Shown one piece after another: positions 25,324 to 33,771 of a stretch of DNA of 40,616 bases (position 1 is the first letter of the stretch; each line of letters opens with the position of its first letter). This DNA comes from Halorubrum tebenquichense DSM 14210. Its GTDB lineage: Archaea; Halobacteriota; Halobacteria; Halobacteriales; Haloferacaceae. A program made the position numbers and the translations under genes. The notes under the pieces were generated by a model. That model had not been told where the DNA came from, made no database searches, and was given only the letters and a program-made list of their open reading frames with translations. The DNA lies in contig NZ_AOJD01000067.1 of assembly GCF_000337415.1 (NCBI RefSeq), positions 1 to 40,616 on the forward strand. Reading direction: 5' to 3'.

Positions 25324-25908
25324 ATGTCTGACGACGACGCCCGATTCGACCCGGCGGACCGCTCGCAGTACGACCTCGTCCGAGCGGCGAATATCATCGT
25401 CCCGCTGTCGCCGATCCGGAAGGCCCGGATCTGCGGCGTCGTCGCGCTGCTCGGCGCGCTCGCGGCCCCGCTCGTCGCGACCCTGCCCGCGGCCGTCCGG
25501 GAGGCGGGCTTCGGCGGCCCGCCGGCGACGACGCCGCTCGGCGTCGCGGCGGTCGTGCTGGCCGGGACCGTCGCGGCCGGCGGCGCGGGCCTCGGCCTCG
25601 TCGCGCTCCAGCGCCGCCTCGCCCGCGGTCCCGAGCCGACCGACGCAGACGTCTGGACGCTCCTCGCCGCGGAGGACGCGCTCACGGGCGTCGGGTTCGT
25701 CACCGGCGGGCTCGGCGTCGGCGTCGGTCTCGCGCTGCTGGCGAGCGGTCACTGGGGGGTCGAAACGCTCGACGGACTCCGGGAAAACGGGATCGAGCCG
25801 TACCTCGCGGTGTCGACGGTTCCGGTGACGCCCCGACTGACGAGCGCGGTCGCGCTCGCGGTCGGTCTCGCCGTCCTCGGTGCGACGGTCGCCGTCGACC
25901 GCGAGTGA
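25324..25908 (+). CDS. hypothetical four-helix membrane protein
   Basis: A 194-residue protein with a polar start (MSDDDARFDPADRSQYDLV) and four hydrophobic segments at about 38-58, 70-92, 118-143 and 170-190. It is Gly/Ala/Val-rich with few conserved-looking polar residues, and I do not recognise the family. It lies on the strand opposite the translation cluster, between dephospho-CoA kinase and eS24: it converges on the first (22-base gap) and diverges from the second. It therefore splits an otherwise conserved archaeal gene string. Confidence 0.72.
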   Translation: MSDDDARFDPADRSQYDLVRAANIIVPLSPIRKARICGVVALLGALAAPLVATLPAAVREAGFGGPPATTPLGVAAVVLAGTVAAGGAGLGLVALQRRLARGPEPTDADVWTLLAAEDALTGVGFVTGGLGVGVGLALLASGHWGVETLDGLRENGIEPYLAVSTVPVTPRLTSAVALAVGLAVLGATVAVDRE

Positions 25909-25930
25909 GTGCCGTCTGTCCGACGGCGGC

Positions 25931-26614
25931 CTACGCTCCCCCGGCGGCGTCGTCGCCCGAAGCGCCGCCGTCGCTCGAACCGCCGTCCCCGCCGTCCGCG
26001 TCGGTCCCGCCGACCCCGTCCGGATCGACGCCGAGGATCTCGTACGCGGCCGCCGTGTCACCCGCCAACCCATCGAACAGCTCCCTCGCCCGCCGGCGGG
26101 TCTCGGGCGTGACCGCGACGCGGACCATCCCCTCCCCGGGCTGGCCGTAGACGACGGTGGAGCCGAGCGGTGCCGCGAGCATCGCCGGCAGCGCCGCCAG
26201 GTCCTCCTCGCCGGCCACCTCGATCGTCACGGGGTCGGCGGCCGCGAGCGCCTCGGCGAGCGCGTCGAGCAGCGCGGTCGACAGCGCCGCCGCCGGGTTC
26301 TCGACGGTCGTCCGTCGCCCCTCTGTCTCGGCGAGCGCGGACGCTATCTCCTCGCGGACCGCCTCGCGCTCGGTCTTCCCGTCGACGAACGCCACGTCCG
26401 GCGCGCGACCGGCTTCCCGGAGGTGGTAGGTGACCACGTCGCCGACCGCGATCAGTCGGGGGCGACCCGTCCCCGCGGAGCCGTGCCGCTCGCGGGTCTC
26501 GTCGGCGGCCTTTAGCAGGGCGCTGGCGTCGGTCGTCACCGGTCCCAGCGGCTCTTTGAACGCGTCGCGAAGCGACTTGGGCAGCGTGAGAAGGGGGTCA
26601 GGCGAGTCGGTCAT
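25931..26614 (-). CDS. GTP-dependent dephospho-CoA kinase (DUF359)
   Basis: A 227-residue protein of the DUF359 family, shown in Thermococcus to phosphorylate dephospho-CoA with GTP in the last step of CoA synthesis. Seen: LTLPKSLRDAFKEPLGPV, LIAVGDVVTYHLREAGR, VAFVDGKTERE, and EVAGEEDLAALPAMLAAPLGSTVVYGQPGEGMV. Catalytic acidic residues lie in GDVVT and GEEDL. The C-terminal 40 residues are a Gly/Asp/Ser-rich acidic tail. Its place after Spt4 matches the conserved archaeal order. Confidence 0.92.
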   Translation of the reverse strand: MTDSPDPLLTLPKSLRDAFKEPLGPVTTDASALLKAADETRERHGSAGTGRPRLIAVGDVVTYHLREAGRAPDVAFVDGKTEREAVREEIASALAETEGRRTTVENPAAALSTALLDALAEALAAADPVTIEVAGEEDLAALPAMLAAPLGSTVVYGQPGEGMVRVAVTPETRRRARELFDGLAGDTAAAYEILGVDPDGVGGTDADGGDGGSSDGGASGDDAAGGA

Positions 26615-26642
26615 CGGGTTCCGTCGGCGGCCGCGGGAACGG

Positions 26643-26840
26643 TTATCGGACCTTGAGCGCGTACGCGCCCGCCTCGGAGACGTTCATCTCCTCGGCGATC
26701 TGGCTGTCCGCGGGCTTGGTGATGATGACGTAGCCCGCCCAGTCCTCCGTCAGCGACGACGACCCGCACAGCGCGCAGGTCTGGGCGTCGGGGTCGTTGA
26801 CGTGGTGACACTCCCGACACGCCAGGCGGTCCTCGACCAT
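26643..26840 (-). CDS. spt4: transcription elongation factor Spt4 (RpoE'')
   Basis: A 65-residue zinc protein that pairs with Spt5 and binds the RNA polymerase clamp for processivity. Cysteines at 8, 11, 22 and 25 (ACRECHH, CALCGSSSL) form the zinc site, followed by the strands EDWAGYVIITKP and SQIAEEMNVSEAGAYALKV. Its ATG overlaps the stop of rpo7 by one base (TGATG), so the two are coupled. Confidence 0.95.
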   Translation of the reverse strand: MVEDRLACRECHHVNDPDAQTCALCGSSSLTEDWAGYVIITKPADSQIAEEMNVSEAGAYALKVR

Positions 26841-27415
26841 CAGTCGGCCTCCTCACCGGTCTGTTCGCGGTGTTTCCGCTGGCCTTCGAGCCAGTCGTGT
26901 TTGCCGAGGCCGGGCTGTTTCGCCGTGAGTCCGATCTTCGAGTCGCGGGGGTTGCGCTCGTCGATGCTCTTCGTGACGACGCGGACGCGCACGGCGTCGT
27001 CGACCCCGAGCGTCTTGTCGGAGTCCGACGAGGCGAGCTGCTGGTTCGCGCCGTCGAACGTGAGGTACTCGTCGGTGATCTGCGAGACGTGGAGCAGGCC
27101 GTCCACCGGACCGATCCCGACGAAGGCACCGAACTCCACCGTCTCGACGACGGTCCCGTCGGCGACCTCCTGCATGTCGGGGTCGTAGGTGAGCGCGTCG
27201 AACTCCGCCTCGTAGTAGACGCCGGGCCGGTTGTGTAACACCGCCCCCTCGCCGATGTCGTGAACCTCGATGACGCTCACGACGCTGCCGACGTCCTCGT
27301 CCATCCGTCCTTCCAGCTTGTCTTGGAGCAGAGCTTTCACCCGCTCGTCGGTGACGTCCGCCAGGTGCTTCGGCGGGACCTCGACCGTGTCCTTGAGTCG
27401 AACTCGTTTGTACAT
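26840..27415 (-). CDS. rpo7: DNA-directed RNA polymerase subunit Rpo7 (RpoE')
   Basis: A 191-residue stalk subunit homologous to Rpb7, which with Rpo4 guides nascent RNA and helps open promoters. The start MYKRVRLKDTVEVPPKHLAD is typical. The N-terminal RNP-like domain is followed by an S1/OB domain (about 80-165) with GTVVETVEFGAFVGIGPVDG and LLHVSQITDEYL. The C-terminal GLGKHDWLEGQRKHREQ is somewhat longer than in crenarchaea. The stop overlaps spt4. Confidence 0.95.
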   Translation of the reverse strand: MYKRVRLKDTVEVPPKHLADVTDERVKALLQDKLEGRMDEDVGSVVSVIEVHDIGEGAVLHNRPGVYYEAEFDALTYDPDMQEVADGTVVETVEFGAFVGIGPVDGLLHVSQITDEYLTFDGANQQLASSDSDKTLGVDDAVRVRVVTKSIDERNPRDSKIGLTAKQPGLGKHDWLEGQRKHREQTGEEAD

Positions 27416-27436
27416 GTTGTTGGTTGTCCGCGGCCG

Positions 27437-27907
27437 CTATGGTTCCGTTATCGCCAGTGTGTTCCGACCCCTTAAACCGATTACTGGTGCGCCCGCCTCC
27501 AGCACCCGGTTCGCGAGGGGTCCGTCGACCGTGACGACGGCGTCGACCCGGCCGGCCGCGGCCAGGGCGACGAGCGCGTCGTCGGCGTACGATTCGTCCG
27601 TCTCGACCGGCTCCGCCCGCGCCGCGAGGTCCGCCCCGACGCTCGCGGCGGTCGCCTCCGCGCCGTTCCCGGCCTGGAGGCCGTCGAGCTCCGCGGTCAC
27701 CGTCGCCGGGACCACGGCCTCGTAGCCGCCGAGGACCCGGTCCAGCTCCTCGAACAGCCGGAGGTCGGCCTCGACCGGAGCCATCAGGGCGCTCGCGTCG
27801 AGCGCGACGACGGGCACGCCGCCGGCCCCGTCTCCCGAGAGCCCCTCGGCGTGGGCGTCGCCCGCGACGGTCGGCGTCCGACCGTCCGAACGGGCGTCGT
27901 CGGTCAC
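27437..27907 (-). CDS. PIN-domain protein (Fcf1/Utp24-like)
   Basis: A 156-residue predicted ribonuclease. A 30-residue low-complexity N-terminus leads into a PIN domain with the expected acidic residues: ALDASALMAPVEADLRLFEE, VPATVTAELDGL, DESYADDALVALA and DAVVTVDGPLANRVL. The gene next to aIF2-gamma in archaea is usually this COG1412-type protein, thought to act in rRNA processing. The start is a GTG at 27907, one base after the aIF2-gamma stop. Confidence 0.88.
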   Translation of the reverse strand: MTDDARSDGRTPTVAGDAHAEGLSGDGAGGVPVVALDASALMAPVEADLRLFEELDRVLGGYEAVVPATVTAELDGLQAGNGAEATAASVGADLAARAEPVETDESYADDALVALAAAGRVDAVVTVDGPLANRVLEAGAPVIGLRGRNTLAITEP

Positions 27908-27908
27908 G

Positions 27909-29153
27909 CTACGCGAGGGTCCCGACGCCGATGAGCCGCCAGCGCGCGCCGACGCGCCGGTTGATCGCGATCTGTGCGCCCTCCTCGGCGCAGACGGGCC
28001 GCTTGAGGCTCACCTCGCACTCGCCGTCGCGCGCGCTCGTCACGGCACCGACCGTCGTCGCCGTGCCGACAGTGAGCATCAACGGCTCGCCGGTGCTGAT
28101 GTCTTCGATGTCGCTCTCGCCGCTTTCGTCGTCCTCCTTCCCGACGACGCGGTCGAGGAGGTCGACTTTCATCTCGAACTCCTCGCGGGTCGGCGGGAGC
28201 GTCCCCGGCTCGCCCGCGACCTGCCCGGCGAGGGCGTCGCCCTTCGTCAGGCTCGGGTCGAGCCCGGTGCCGACGCCGAGGAGGCCGCCGGGGTGGGCGG
28301 TCTCGACGTCGTTGTTGCCCGCCTGAAGCGACCGGACGGTGGTCTCGAGGGGCCGCCACTCCGTCTGGCCCTCCTCGTCGACCTCGCGGCCCGGGCGGAT
28401 CTCCAGCCCGTCGCCGACCGACAGCTCGCCGCTGACCAGCGACCCGCCGACGACGCCGCCCTTGAGGTCCTCCGCGGTCGCGCCAGGTCGGTTGATGTCG
28501 AACGAGCGGGCCGCGTACATCCGGGCGCTCTCGCCCGGGTCGCGGTCCGGCGTCGGGATCTCGGACTCGATGGCGTCGATGAGGAGGTCGAGGTTGACCT
28601 CCTGTTGGGCCGAGACGGGGACGATCGGCGCGTCCTCGGCGACCGTGCCCTCGACGAACTCCTGAATCTGCCGGTGGTTGTCGACCGCGCGGTCGCGGTC
28701 GACCAGGTCCACCTTGTTCTGCGCGATGACGATGTTCTCGATCCCGATGAGATCGAGCGCCATCAGGTGCTCTTCCGTCTGGGCCTGCGGGACGTCCTCG
28801 GTCGCGCTCACGACGAGGACCGCCCCGTCCATGATCGAGGCACCCGACAGCATCGTCGCCATCAGCGTCTCGTGGCCCGGGGCGTCGACGAACGACACCG
28901 TTCGGACCGGCTCGCTCGCGGAGCCGTCCTCGCACTCCTCGTCGACGGTGTAGCACTCGGGTTCGTCGACGCCGGGACAGCGGCGGAACGTCGCGTCCGC
29001 GTACCCCAGCCGTATCGAGATACCGCGTTTCATCTCCTCGCTGTGCTGGTCGGTCCACGAGCCGGACAACGCCTGTACCAGCGTCGTCTTCCCGTGGTCG
29101 ACGTGACCGACGAGACCGATGTTCACCTCCGGTTGTGTGTTGGCTTCAGTCAC
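27909..29153 (-). CDS. eif2g: translation initiation factor aIF2 subunit gamma
   Basis: A 414-residue GTPase that carries initiator Met-tRNA to the small subunit. G1 is GHVDHGKTT at 16-24, switch 1 is [11 protein letters not shown], a zinc knuckle follows ([16 protein letters not shown]), G3 is DAPGHE, G4 is NKVD, then two beta-barrel domains. The start is the GTG at 29153, supported by the Shine-Dalgarno sequence AGGAGGT ending 6 bases before it and by the match of [20 protein letters not shown] to the family N-terminus. It heads the cluster aIF2-gamma, PIN, rpo7, spt4, dephospho-CoA kinase. Confidence 0.96.
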   Translation of the reverse strand: MTEANTQPEVNIGLVGHVDHGKTTLVQALSGSWTDQHSEEMKRGISIRLGYADATFRRCPGVDEPECYTVDEECEDGSASEPVRTVSFVDAPGHETLMATMLSGASIMDGAVLVVSATEDVPQAQTEEHLMALDLIGIENIVIAQNKVDLVDRDRAVDNHRQIQEFVEGTVAEDAPIVPVSAQQEVNLDLLIDAIESEIPTPDRDPGESARMYAARSFDINRPGATAEDLKGGVVGGSLVSGELSVGDGLEIRPGREVDEEGQTEWRPLETTVRSLQAGNNDVETAHPGGLLGVGTGLDPSLTKGDALAGQVAGEPGTLPPTREEFEMKVDLLDRVVGKEDDESGESDIEDISTGEPLMLTVGTATTVGAVTSARDGECEVSLKRPVCAEEGAQIAINRRVGARWRLIGVGTLA

Positions 29154-29159
29154 TGTTGG

Positions 29160-29166
29160 ACCTCCT
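29160..29166 (-). promoter_or_regulatory. Shine-Dalgarno sequence deciding the aIF2-gamma GTG start
   Basis: On the minus strand AGGAGGT, six bases before the GTG at 29153. Strong ribosome-binding sites are the exception here, where most first genes look leaderless; this one shows that the aIF2-gamma mRNA has a leader. Confidence 0.8.
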
Positions 29167-29202
29167 AACGGAGTAGTCTTACCGGAAATTCGCCCCGTGC
29201 GA

Positions 29203-29210
29203 GTGATAAA
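29203..29210 (-). promoter_or_regulatory. TATA box of the aIF2-gamma operon
   Basis: On the minus strand TTTATCAC. With transcription starting about 25 bases later, near 29180, the mRNA would have a leader of about 27 bases carrying the Shine-Dalgarno sequence. Confidence 0.5.
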
Positions 29211-29266
29211 GTTGCTGTTATCGATACAGGACGGCGACTGTTCTATTGATAAACGGTCCCGCGGTC

Positions 29267-29586
29267 GGCGCGTGCCGACGAGCGCCCGGAGGGCGCGAGT
29301 CGCACGCGCGAGGGAGTCGCGAGCGGACGGGCGACCGAAGGGAGCCCGGAGCGAGCGACGAGGCTGGGGAGGCGTGAGGTGCTGTGCGGAGCGGGGCGGA
29401 GCGGGGCGGGGCGGGACTCGAAGGGGCAGCCGCGAGGGCGACGCACGCCGCAGCAAGCACCGCAGGGAGTAAGCGGAGCGAACGACCGAGGAGCGCAGCA
29501 AGGCGCGCGAGCCCTCGCGGCTGGGGCTTCGGCGGCCGTGTCGCCGGTAACGACTGTGTCGTATCGAGCGGCCGGGGCTTCGGTGG
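29267..29586 (+). repeat. structured interspersed repeat, copy 1 (candidate ncRNA or non-autonomous element)
   Basis: Homologous to 36791-37039. Predicted hairpins on the plus strand: P1, GCGCGTGC 29268-29275 with GCACGCGC 29302-29309, inner GCGCCC/GGGCGC; P2, GTCGC 29316-29320 with GCGAC 29355-29359, inner CGGGC 29328-29332 with GCCCG 29344-29348 and a GAA loop at 29337-29339; P3, 13 perfect pairs of 29427-29439 with 29511-29523. Conserved single-stranded-looking blocks are AGGCTGGGGAGGCGTGAGG and GCGGGACTCGAAGGGGCAG. Facing GA dinucleotides inside P1 and P2 can form sheared G-A pairs on this strand but not on the other. Positions 29513-29586 repeat at 89-162. A weak TATA-like TTGATAAAC lies about 20 bases before the 5' edge. 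It occupies the divergent gap between aIF2-gamma and the DUF5810 gene. Confidence 0.75.
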
Positions 29587-29696
29587 TCCAGTCTGTAGTC
29601 GCTCCAGCCCCGACAGCACCGTTCCGATCGTTCGACACGTTTCGCTCGTACGAGGCCGACGCGGCTTTACGGCTCACCGACGAACCAACGCCCGAC

Positions 29697-30182
29697 ATGG
29701 GATACGCGTGCCCCGTCTGCGACACTCCGCAGCGCGACGGCGAACACCTCGCGCATCACCTCGCGTTCACGGCGATGCTCCACGGCGGCGACCACGAGGA
29801 CTGGCTCGACGAGCGCGTCCCCGACTGGGGCGACCGGGAGCCGGCGGGGCTCGCGGCCGAGGTGACGCCCCACGCCGACGACGCCGAGTACGAGGAGGTG
29901 TTCGAGGACACCGTCGCCCGCGGCCGCCTGGACGTGGGGATGGGGTCGGGCGCGACCGACGCCGGCCACGCCGGGCACGGCCACGCCGGCCACGACCACG
30001 GCCACGCCGACCAGAGCGAGTCCCGCGGGGTCGGCGTTCCCGACCCCGACGCGCTCGACGACCCCGCCGTCGCGGAGGCGATCCGCGAAGCGCGCGAGCT
30101 GACCCGAGAAGGGGCCGAAGACGGAGCCGCCGCGGACGACGCCGATTCCGAGGGAGGCGACCCCGCAGACCGCGACGCGTAG
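29697..30182 (+). CDS. DUF5810-like zinc protein
   Basis: A 161-residue protein. It starts MGYACPVCDTPQRDGEHLAH with Cys 5 and 8 and His 17, 20 and 21, a possible C2H2-like zinc site, then HHLAFTAMLHGGDHEDWLD. The middle has a His-rich stretch (GHAGHGHAGHDHGHAD), another possible metal site, and the end is acidic and disordered. I recall the N-terminal part as DUF5810, a halobacterial family. The ATG at 29697 has a weak CTTTAC box about 30 bases upstream. It is followed after 36 bases by a DUF5809-like gene; the two families are usually neighbours. Confidence 0.8.
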   Translation: MGYACPVCDTPQRDGEHLAHHLAFTAMLHGGDHEDWLDERVPDWGDREPAGLAAEVTPHADDAEYEEVFEDTVARGRLDVGMGSGATDAGHAGHGHAGHDHGHADQSESRGVGVPDPDALDDPAVAEAIREARELTREGAEDGAAADDADSEGGDPADRDA

Positions 30183-30218
30183 CGGAACGCCCTTGCCCGC
30201 GCCCGGTCAACGCCGCGT

Positions 30219-30656
30219 ATGGAGACCAGAGGCACGTTCGCCCCCGAGACGCGAGCCGAGGCGCTCGAACGCTACGAGGAGGTCGGTCCCGTCGCGCAGG
30301 TCGTCGTCCGCGAGGCGACCAAGGCGATGTCGTTCGACGCCGACGAGTACGACGAGCGCGTCACGCCGGAGGTCATCCGCACCGCGCGCGACGCGACGTT
30401 CGCCGAACTCCTCGCGGTCCACGTCGGCGAGGGCGACGAGTTCGACGCGTGGCTCGCCGACAGCGAGTTCGACGACGAGGACGTGGACCGGATCGGCTCC
30501 GACAACGTCGACAACGTCGTCTGGCACCCGATCCCCTTCGCCGACACGGTGATCGCCGCGACGTATCAGGACGAGCCGGACGCGGCGGCCAGCACTCTCC
30601 GGCGCAACGCCTTCGGGCGCGTGTACCGCGAGGAGTTCTACGAGTCCGGCCGGTAG
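30219..30656 (+). CDS. DUF5809-like protein
   Basis: A 145-residue acidic soluble protein beginning METRGTFAPETRAEALERYE, with AQVVVREATKAMSFD, YDERVTPEVIRTARDATFAEL and DNVDNVVWHPIPFADTVIAA. No known catalytic motif. It is the partner of the DUF5810-like gene directly upstream on the same strand. Function unknown. Confidence 0.8.
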   Translation: METRGTFAPETRAEALERYEEVGPVAQVVVREATKAMSFDADEYDERVTPEVIRTARDATFAELLAVHVGEGDEFDAWLADSEFDDEDVDRIGSDNVDNVVWHPIPFADTVIAATYQDEPDAAASTLRRNAFGRVYREEFYESGR

Positions 30657-30759
30657 GTCGACCTCCAGCAGTTCGCGGCGCTACCGCTCTCCGAAACGAA
30701 CGAAACCGCAGAACGGACCGCGAGCGTCGCGAACGCGACGCGTCAGTCGGGTCGCGGCC

Positions 30760-31026
30760 TCAGAGGCGACCGACGTTCTCGACGTTAACCGACTCGACGC
30801 CGTCGACCTCGGAGAACGCCTCCTCGACGGCCTCCGTGCCGCCCGCGCCGTCGGGAACGATGACGGTCGGGAGGAGCGCGACCAGCCCGAACGCGACGTC
30901 GTCGCGCTCGAAGCCGCGGATCTTCGCGCCCTCGGGCAGGACCTCCTCTAAGCGGTCCTGGAGGTCGTCGAGGTCGACGTCGGGGCTGTTCGGCATGACC
31001 TTGATCTTCGCGGCGACGTCCCCCAT
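30760..31026 (-). CDS. ef1b: translation elongation factor aEF1B (EF-1 beta)
   Basis: An 88-residue nucleotide-exchange factor for aEF1A. It starts [21 protein letters not shown] and contains [21 protein letters not shown] and [19 protein letters not shown], the standard archaeal form. It begins one base after the stop of the upstream zinc micro-protein gene, an arrangement also known in Haloferax volcanii (HVO_2753 and its neighbour). Confidence 0.95.
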   Translation of the reverse strand: MGDVAAKIKVMPNSPDVDLDDLQDRLEEVLPEGAKIRGFERDDVAFGLVALLPTVIVPDGAGGTEAVEEAFSEVDGVESVNVENVGRL

Positions 31027-31027
31027 C

Positions 31028-31207
31028 TTACGGCCCCCGGAAGCCGCAGTCGTGACACTCGTAGAGGTTGCTCTGCTTCCGGCACTTCGCGCACCGGTAG
31101 ATGGTCGCGCCGCAGTCCGGACAGGAGAACTGGGCGGCGTTCATGCCGGACACCTGGATCCCACAGGAGACGCACTGCGGGGTACCCTTCGAGTCGCTCT
31201 GGCTCAT
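31028..31207 (-). CDS. HVO_2753-family zinc-finger micro-protein
   Basis: A 59-residue protein with eight cysteines in four CxxC pairs: 12/15, 29/32, 39/42 and 51/54 (CVSCG, CPDCG, CAKC, CHDCG). This matches HVO_2753 of Haloferax volcanii, an NMR-characterised double zinc-finger micro-protein linked to swarming and biofilm phenotypes. It is immediately upstream of aEF1B, as in that organism, and is presumably cotranscribed. The ATG at 31207 is the only suitable start. Confidence 0.92.
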   Translation of the reverse strand: MSQSDSKGTPQCVSCGIQVSGMNAAQFSCPDCGATIYRCAKCRKQSNLYECHDCGFRGP

Positions 31208-31350
31208 ACACGTACTCACCGGCGCGCGACTTTTAACCGTTGTTCTTTGCCCCGGAACGCCCGTGCGGCCCGATACCGCACCGCTCGACCGCCCGGACCG
31301 CGCCCGCCGACGGCTCTCCGGAGCCCTCCCGTAACGCCCCCGTCGCGGTC

Positions 31351-32586
31351 TCAGCCGACGATCAGCGGGCCGATCAGCACGCCCATCAGGTGGACGCGCC
31401 GGGCCCCGAGCCGCGGCGGGACGAGCCCCAGCGCGCCGGCGACGAGGAGAACGCCGACGCCGAACGCCCCGGCGAACGCGTACGAGAGGAGCGCGAGCAG
31501 TCCGAGCACGCCGAGCGACAGCCGGGTGTAGTCGGCGTCGCCGACGATCCGGAGGTACGGGTCGCCGAGCAGCACGACGAGGGCGAACCCGAAGCAGGCG
31601 GCGGTCGCGGCCGCGACGAGCAGTATCGGCAGCGCGAACGGGACCCCGGCCCGGTCGATCGCGACGGTCACGCCCGTTCGCGGCGTTCCGAGCGCGACCA
31701 ACGCGAACAGCGCGAATATCGTGTTCGCCGTGCTCGCGCCGCTCGTCGCCACGACGAACCCGCGGTCGGCCGACTCGCGCGGCACCGCGGGCATCGCGGC
31801 CGCGGCGGCGATGGCGGCCGACACGCCCGGCACGTAGCCGACCACCGCGCCCGCGAGCGAGCCGGCTCCGGCGCTCGTCCCGAGGGCGCGCGCGTCCATC
31901 GCGATCCGCGGGTCCGCCTGCGGCGGGACGCCCTCGCCGCCGACGGCGTCCACGAGGACGGGGACGCCGAACAGCCCGGCGAAGAGCGGCGCGAGGACGC
32001 CGCCGGTCGACAAGGGAGCCGCGGGGTCGGCGTCGAGCGTCGCCAGCCCGAGTGCGGCGCTCGCGAGGAACGCGACCGCTCCCCCCACCGCGGCCCGCCG
32101 CGACGACTCCGTGAGCACGAGCAGCGCGACGACGGCCCCGAGCAGGAGCGGCAGGTGCGCCCGCAGCGTCGGGTACGCCCGCACCATGACCCACGTGACC
32201 GGAACCGCCAGCGGGACCGCGAGCGCGACCGCCAGCCCGGAGCCGACCGCGGAGAGCCGGACCGCCTCCCGCCCGCGTCCCGCGATCACCAGCCGGTGAC
32301 CGGGGAGCGCGGCGACCGCGGTCGCGGCGTCGGGGACGCCGAGCGCGAGCGCGGGGACGATGTCGAGAAAGGAGTGGACGACGCCCGCGCCGAGCATCGC
32401 GACGCCGACGAACAGCGGGTCGGCCGGCACCGACGGGGCGAAGCCGGCCAGAAGCAGCGCGAAGTTGTTGGCGTGGAGCCCCGGAACCAGCCCGCTCGCC
32501 GTCCCGAGGGCGACGCCGCCGAGCAGGAACGCCAGCGCGCCCGCCGCGAACGTCGGGTCGACCACCGGTCGCACCAGCGCGTCCAT
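31351..32586 (-). CDS. TctA-like tripartite tricarboxylate transporter permease
   Basis: A 411-residue protein with about ten hydrophobic segments. The N-terminal [21 protein letters not shown] matches the GxxPGxxxN signature of the TctA family, the large membrane subunit of TTT transporters; a second such motif, [21 protein letters not shown], lies near the middle. No TctB or TctC gene is nearby, so it probably works alone, as many archaeal TctA proteins do. The substrate is unknown. Its start lies 182 bases from the eS17 stop, and the gap contains a tandem repeat. Confidence 0.85.
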   Translation of the reverse strand: MDALVRPVVDPTFAAGALAFLLGGVALGTASGLVPGLHANNFALLLAGFAPSVPADPLFVGVAMLGAGVVHSFLDIVPALALGVPDAATAVAALPGHRLVIAGRGREAVRLSAVGSGLAVALAVPLAVPVTWVMVRAYPTLRAHLPLLLGAVVALLVLTESSRRAAVGGAVAFLASAALGLATLDADPAAPLSTGGVLAPLFAGLFGVPVLVDAVGGEGVPPQADPRIAMDARALGTSAGAGSLAGAVVGYVPGVSAAIAAAAAMPAVPRESADRGFVVATSGASTANTIFALFALVALGTPRTGVTVAIDRAGVPFALPILLVAAATAACFGFALVVLLGDPYLRIVGDADYTRLSLGVLGLLALLSYAFAGAFGVGVLLVAGALGLVPPRLGARRVHLMGVLIGPLIVG

Positions 32587-32642
32587 CGGCGGCGGTGGCC
32601 GCGGCTTCCGGGATAAACGTCGGGTGAGGGGAACTACGCGCG

Positions 32643-32690
32643 GGAGAAGCGCCGGGCGGAAGAAACGCCGGGCGGAAGAAGCGCCGGGCC
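32643..32690. repeat. three tandem 16-base units upstream of the TctA-like gene
   Basis: Units at 32643-32658, 32659-32674 and 32675-32690 share GAAGAARCGCCGGGC with one or two differences. The last unit is followed by GAAAACCCGG, so CCGGG at 32684-32688 can pair with CCCGG at 32696-32700 in a small hairpin. The block lies between eS17 and the TctA-like gene and may be a transcription end for the former or a regulatory region of the latter. Confidence 0.7.
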
Positions 32691-32768
32691 GAAAACCCGG
32701 ACGGCCGTCGCCGGCGACGACTGCGGCGGTCGCTGGGCGCTGTCGAAACGAACCGGTAGAGAACCCGC

Positions 32769-32963
32769 TTACGCGTGCTGTGCCGCCTGCGACTTCTTCT
32801 GCGTGACGTAGCCCGCGATGCGGTTGCGGACGCCCTTGGACTCGACGGTGGTCAGCGCCGTGACGCTCTCCTTGTTCGTCTCGAAGTCCGTGTTGAACGA
32901 GTCGGGATACCGCTCCAGCAGGGCGTTCCCCAGCTGCTTGATGTACTTGGGCTTGATGGCCAT
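32769..32963 (-). CDS. rps17e: ribosomal protein eS17
   Basis: A 64-residue small-subunit protein beginning [20 protein letters not shown], with [35 protein letters not shown]. This is the typical archaeal short form. A CCTTTTAG box lies 26-33 bases upstream of the ATG at 32963, suggesting a leaderless mRNA. Confidence 0.96.
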   Translation of the reverse strand: MAIKPKYIKQLGNALLERYPDSFNTDFETNKESVTALTTVESKGVRNRIAGYVTQKKSQAAQHA

Positions 32964-33093
32964 ACCGAGCGATACCGGTGGCCCGAACTAAAAGGGTTCG
33001 TTCCGCCGCGAGCGGCCGCGAGGCGCGGTCCCCACCTCGAATCCGACCCGCGGCGTCGCTCCCGCGTCCCCACGAAAGGTCGCGGCCCTGCTC

Positions 33094-33771
33094 TCACGAC
33101 CGGTCGCGTCCCTCCCCTCGTGACCGGTCGCGCTCCCGCCACCCGGTCGCCTCGTCGATCCGCCTGAACGCCTCGCGCTCTGCCGGCCCGCCGCACCGCT
33201 CGACCACGTCCGCGAAGTAGCGGAGGCGGTCGAGCAGCTCCCCGGTGTCGAACGACGGCACGTCCAGCCGCGAGGCGGCCACCGTGGCGTCGACGACCGC
33301 GCCGAACCCCCGGTTCACGGTCGGCACGCGCTCGGCCACGACCGCCGACTCCACCGGCTCCAGCTCCCACGTTCGGATCGTGGTGTCGCCCTCGGTCTCG
33401 ACCGCGACCTCCTCGGCTTGGACCTTCACCCACGCGTCGGCGCTCGGCAGGACCGGCTGGTCGACCTCGCGGACCGTGAGCGCCGCGTCCACGAACGTCC
33501 GCGGGTCGACGGTGAACTGGACTACGCCACCCCCGCGCTCGGCGAAGTTCCGCCACGTTCGGGTGCGGCCGTAGGTGCGCGCGGTGACCGGATCCCCCGG
33601 ATCGTCCGGCGCGTGAAGCCCGAGCGCGGCGACGTTCCACCGGTCGTTCGGGCCGCGCGTCGTCACGACCGACTCGGTGACCCCCCGGAGCGACACCGGC
33701 CACCCCTCGGGCGCGACGCCCGTCGGACCGTCACCTCCGGGATCGCTGTCGCCCCCCGGATCCGCCGTCAC
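33094..33771 (-). CDS. DUF447-family protein
   Basis: A 225-residue protein. After a Gly/Asp-rich start it has the DUF447 pattern SVVTTRGPNDRWNVAALGLH, ARTYGRTRTWRNFAERGGG, FTVDPRTFVDAAL, and later ESAVVAERVPTVNRGFGAVVDATV. DUF447 proteins resemble split-barrel flavin-binding folds and, as I recall, occur near archaeal-type C1-carrier biosynthesis genes. The GTG at 33771 overlaps the upstream stop as GTGA. It is the last gene of the CofD/Dus/CitG/DUF447 operon. Confidence 0.88.
   Translation of the reverse strand: MTADPGGDSDPGGDGPTGVAPEGWPVSLRGVTESVVTTRGPNDRWNVAALGLHAPDDPGDPVTARTYGRTRTWRNFAERGGGVVQFTVDPRTFVDAALTVREVDQPVLPSADAWVKVQAEEVAVETEGDTTIRTWELEPVESAVVAERVPTVNRGFGAVVDATVAASRLDVPSFDTGELLDRLRYFADVVERCGGPAEREAFRRIDEATGWRERDRSRGEGRDRS

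Noticed and set aside
29521-29535. UUCG tetraloop in CTGGGGCTTCGG
   Set aside because: The flanks GGGGC and GGNGG are not complementary beyond one or two pairs, so no stable stem closes the loop.
29384-31531. 715-codon plus-strand frame running from repeat copy 1 through the DUF5810 and DUF5809 genes
   Set aside because: It is out of frame with both genes and Arg-rich. Only its first part, inside the repeat, is discussed as a possible peptide.
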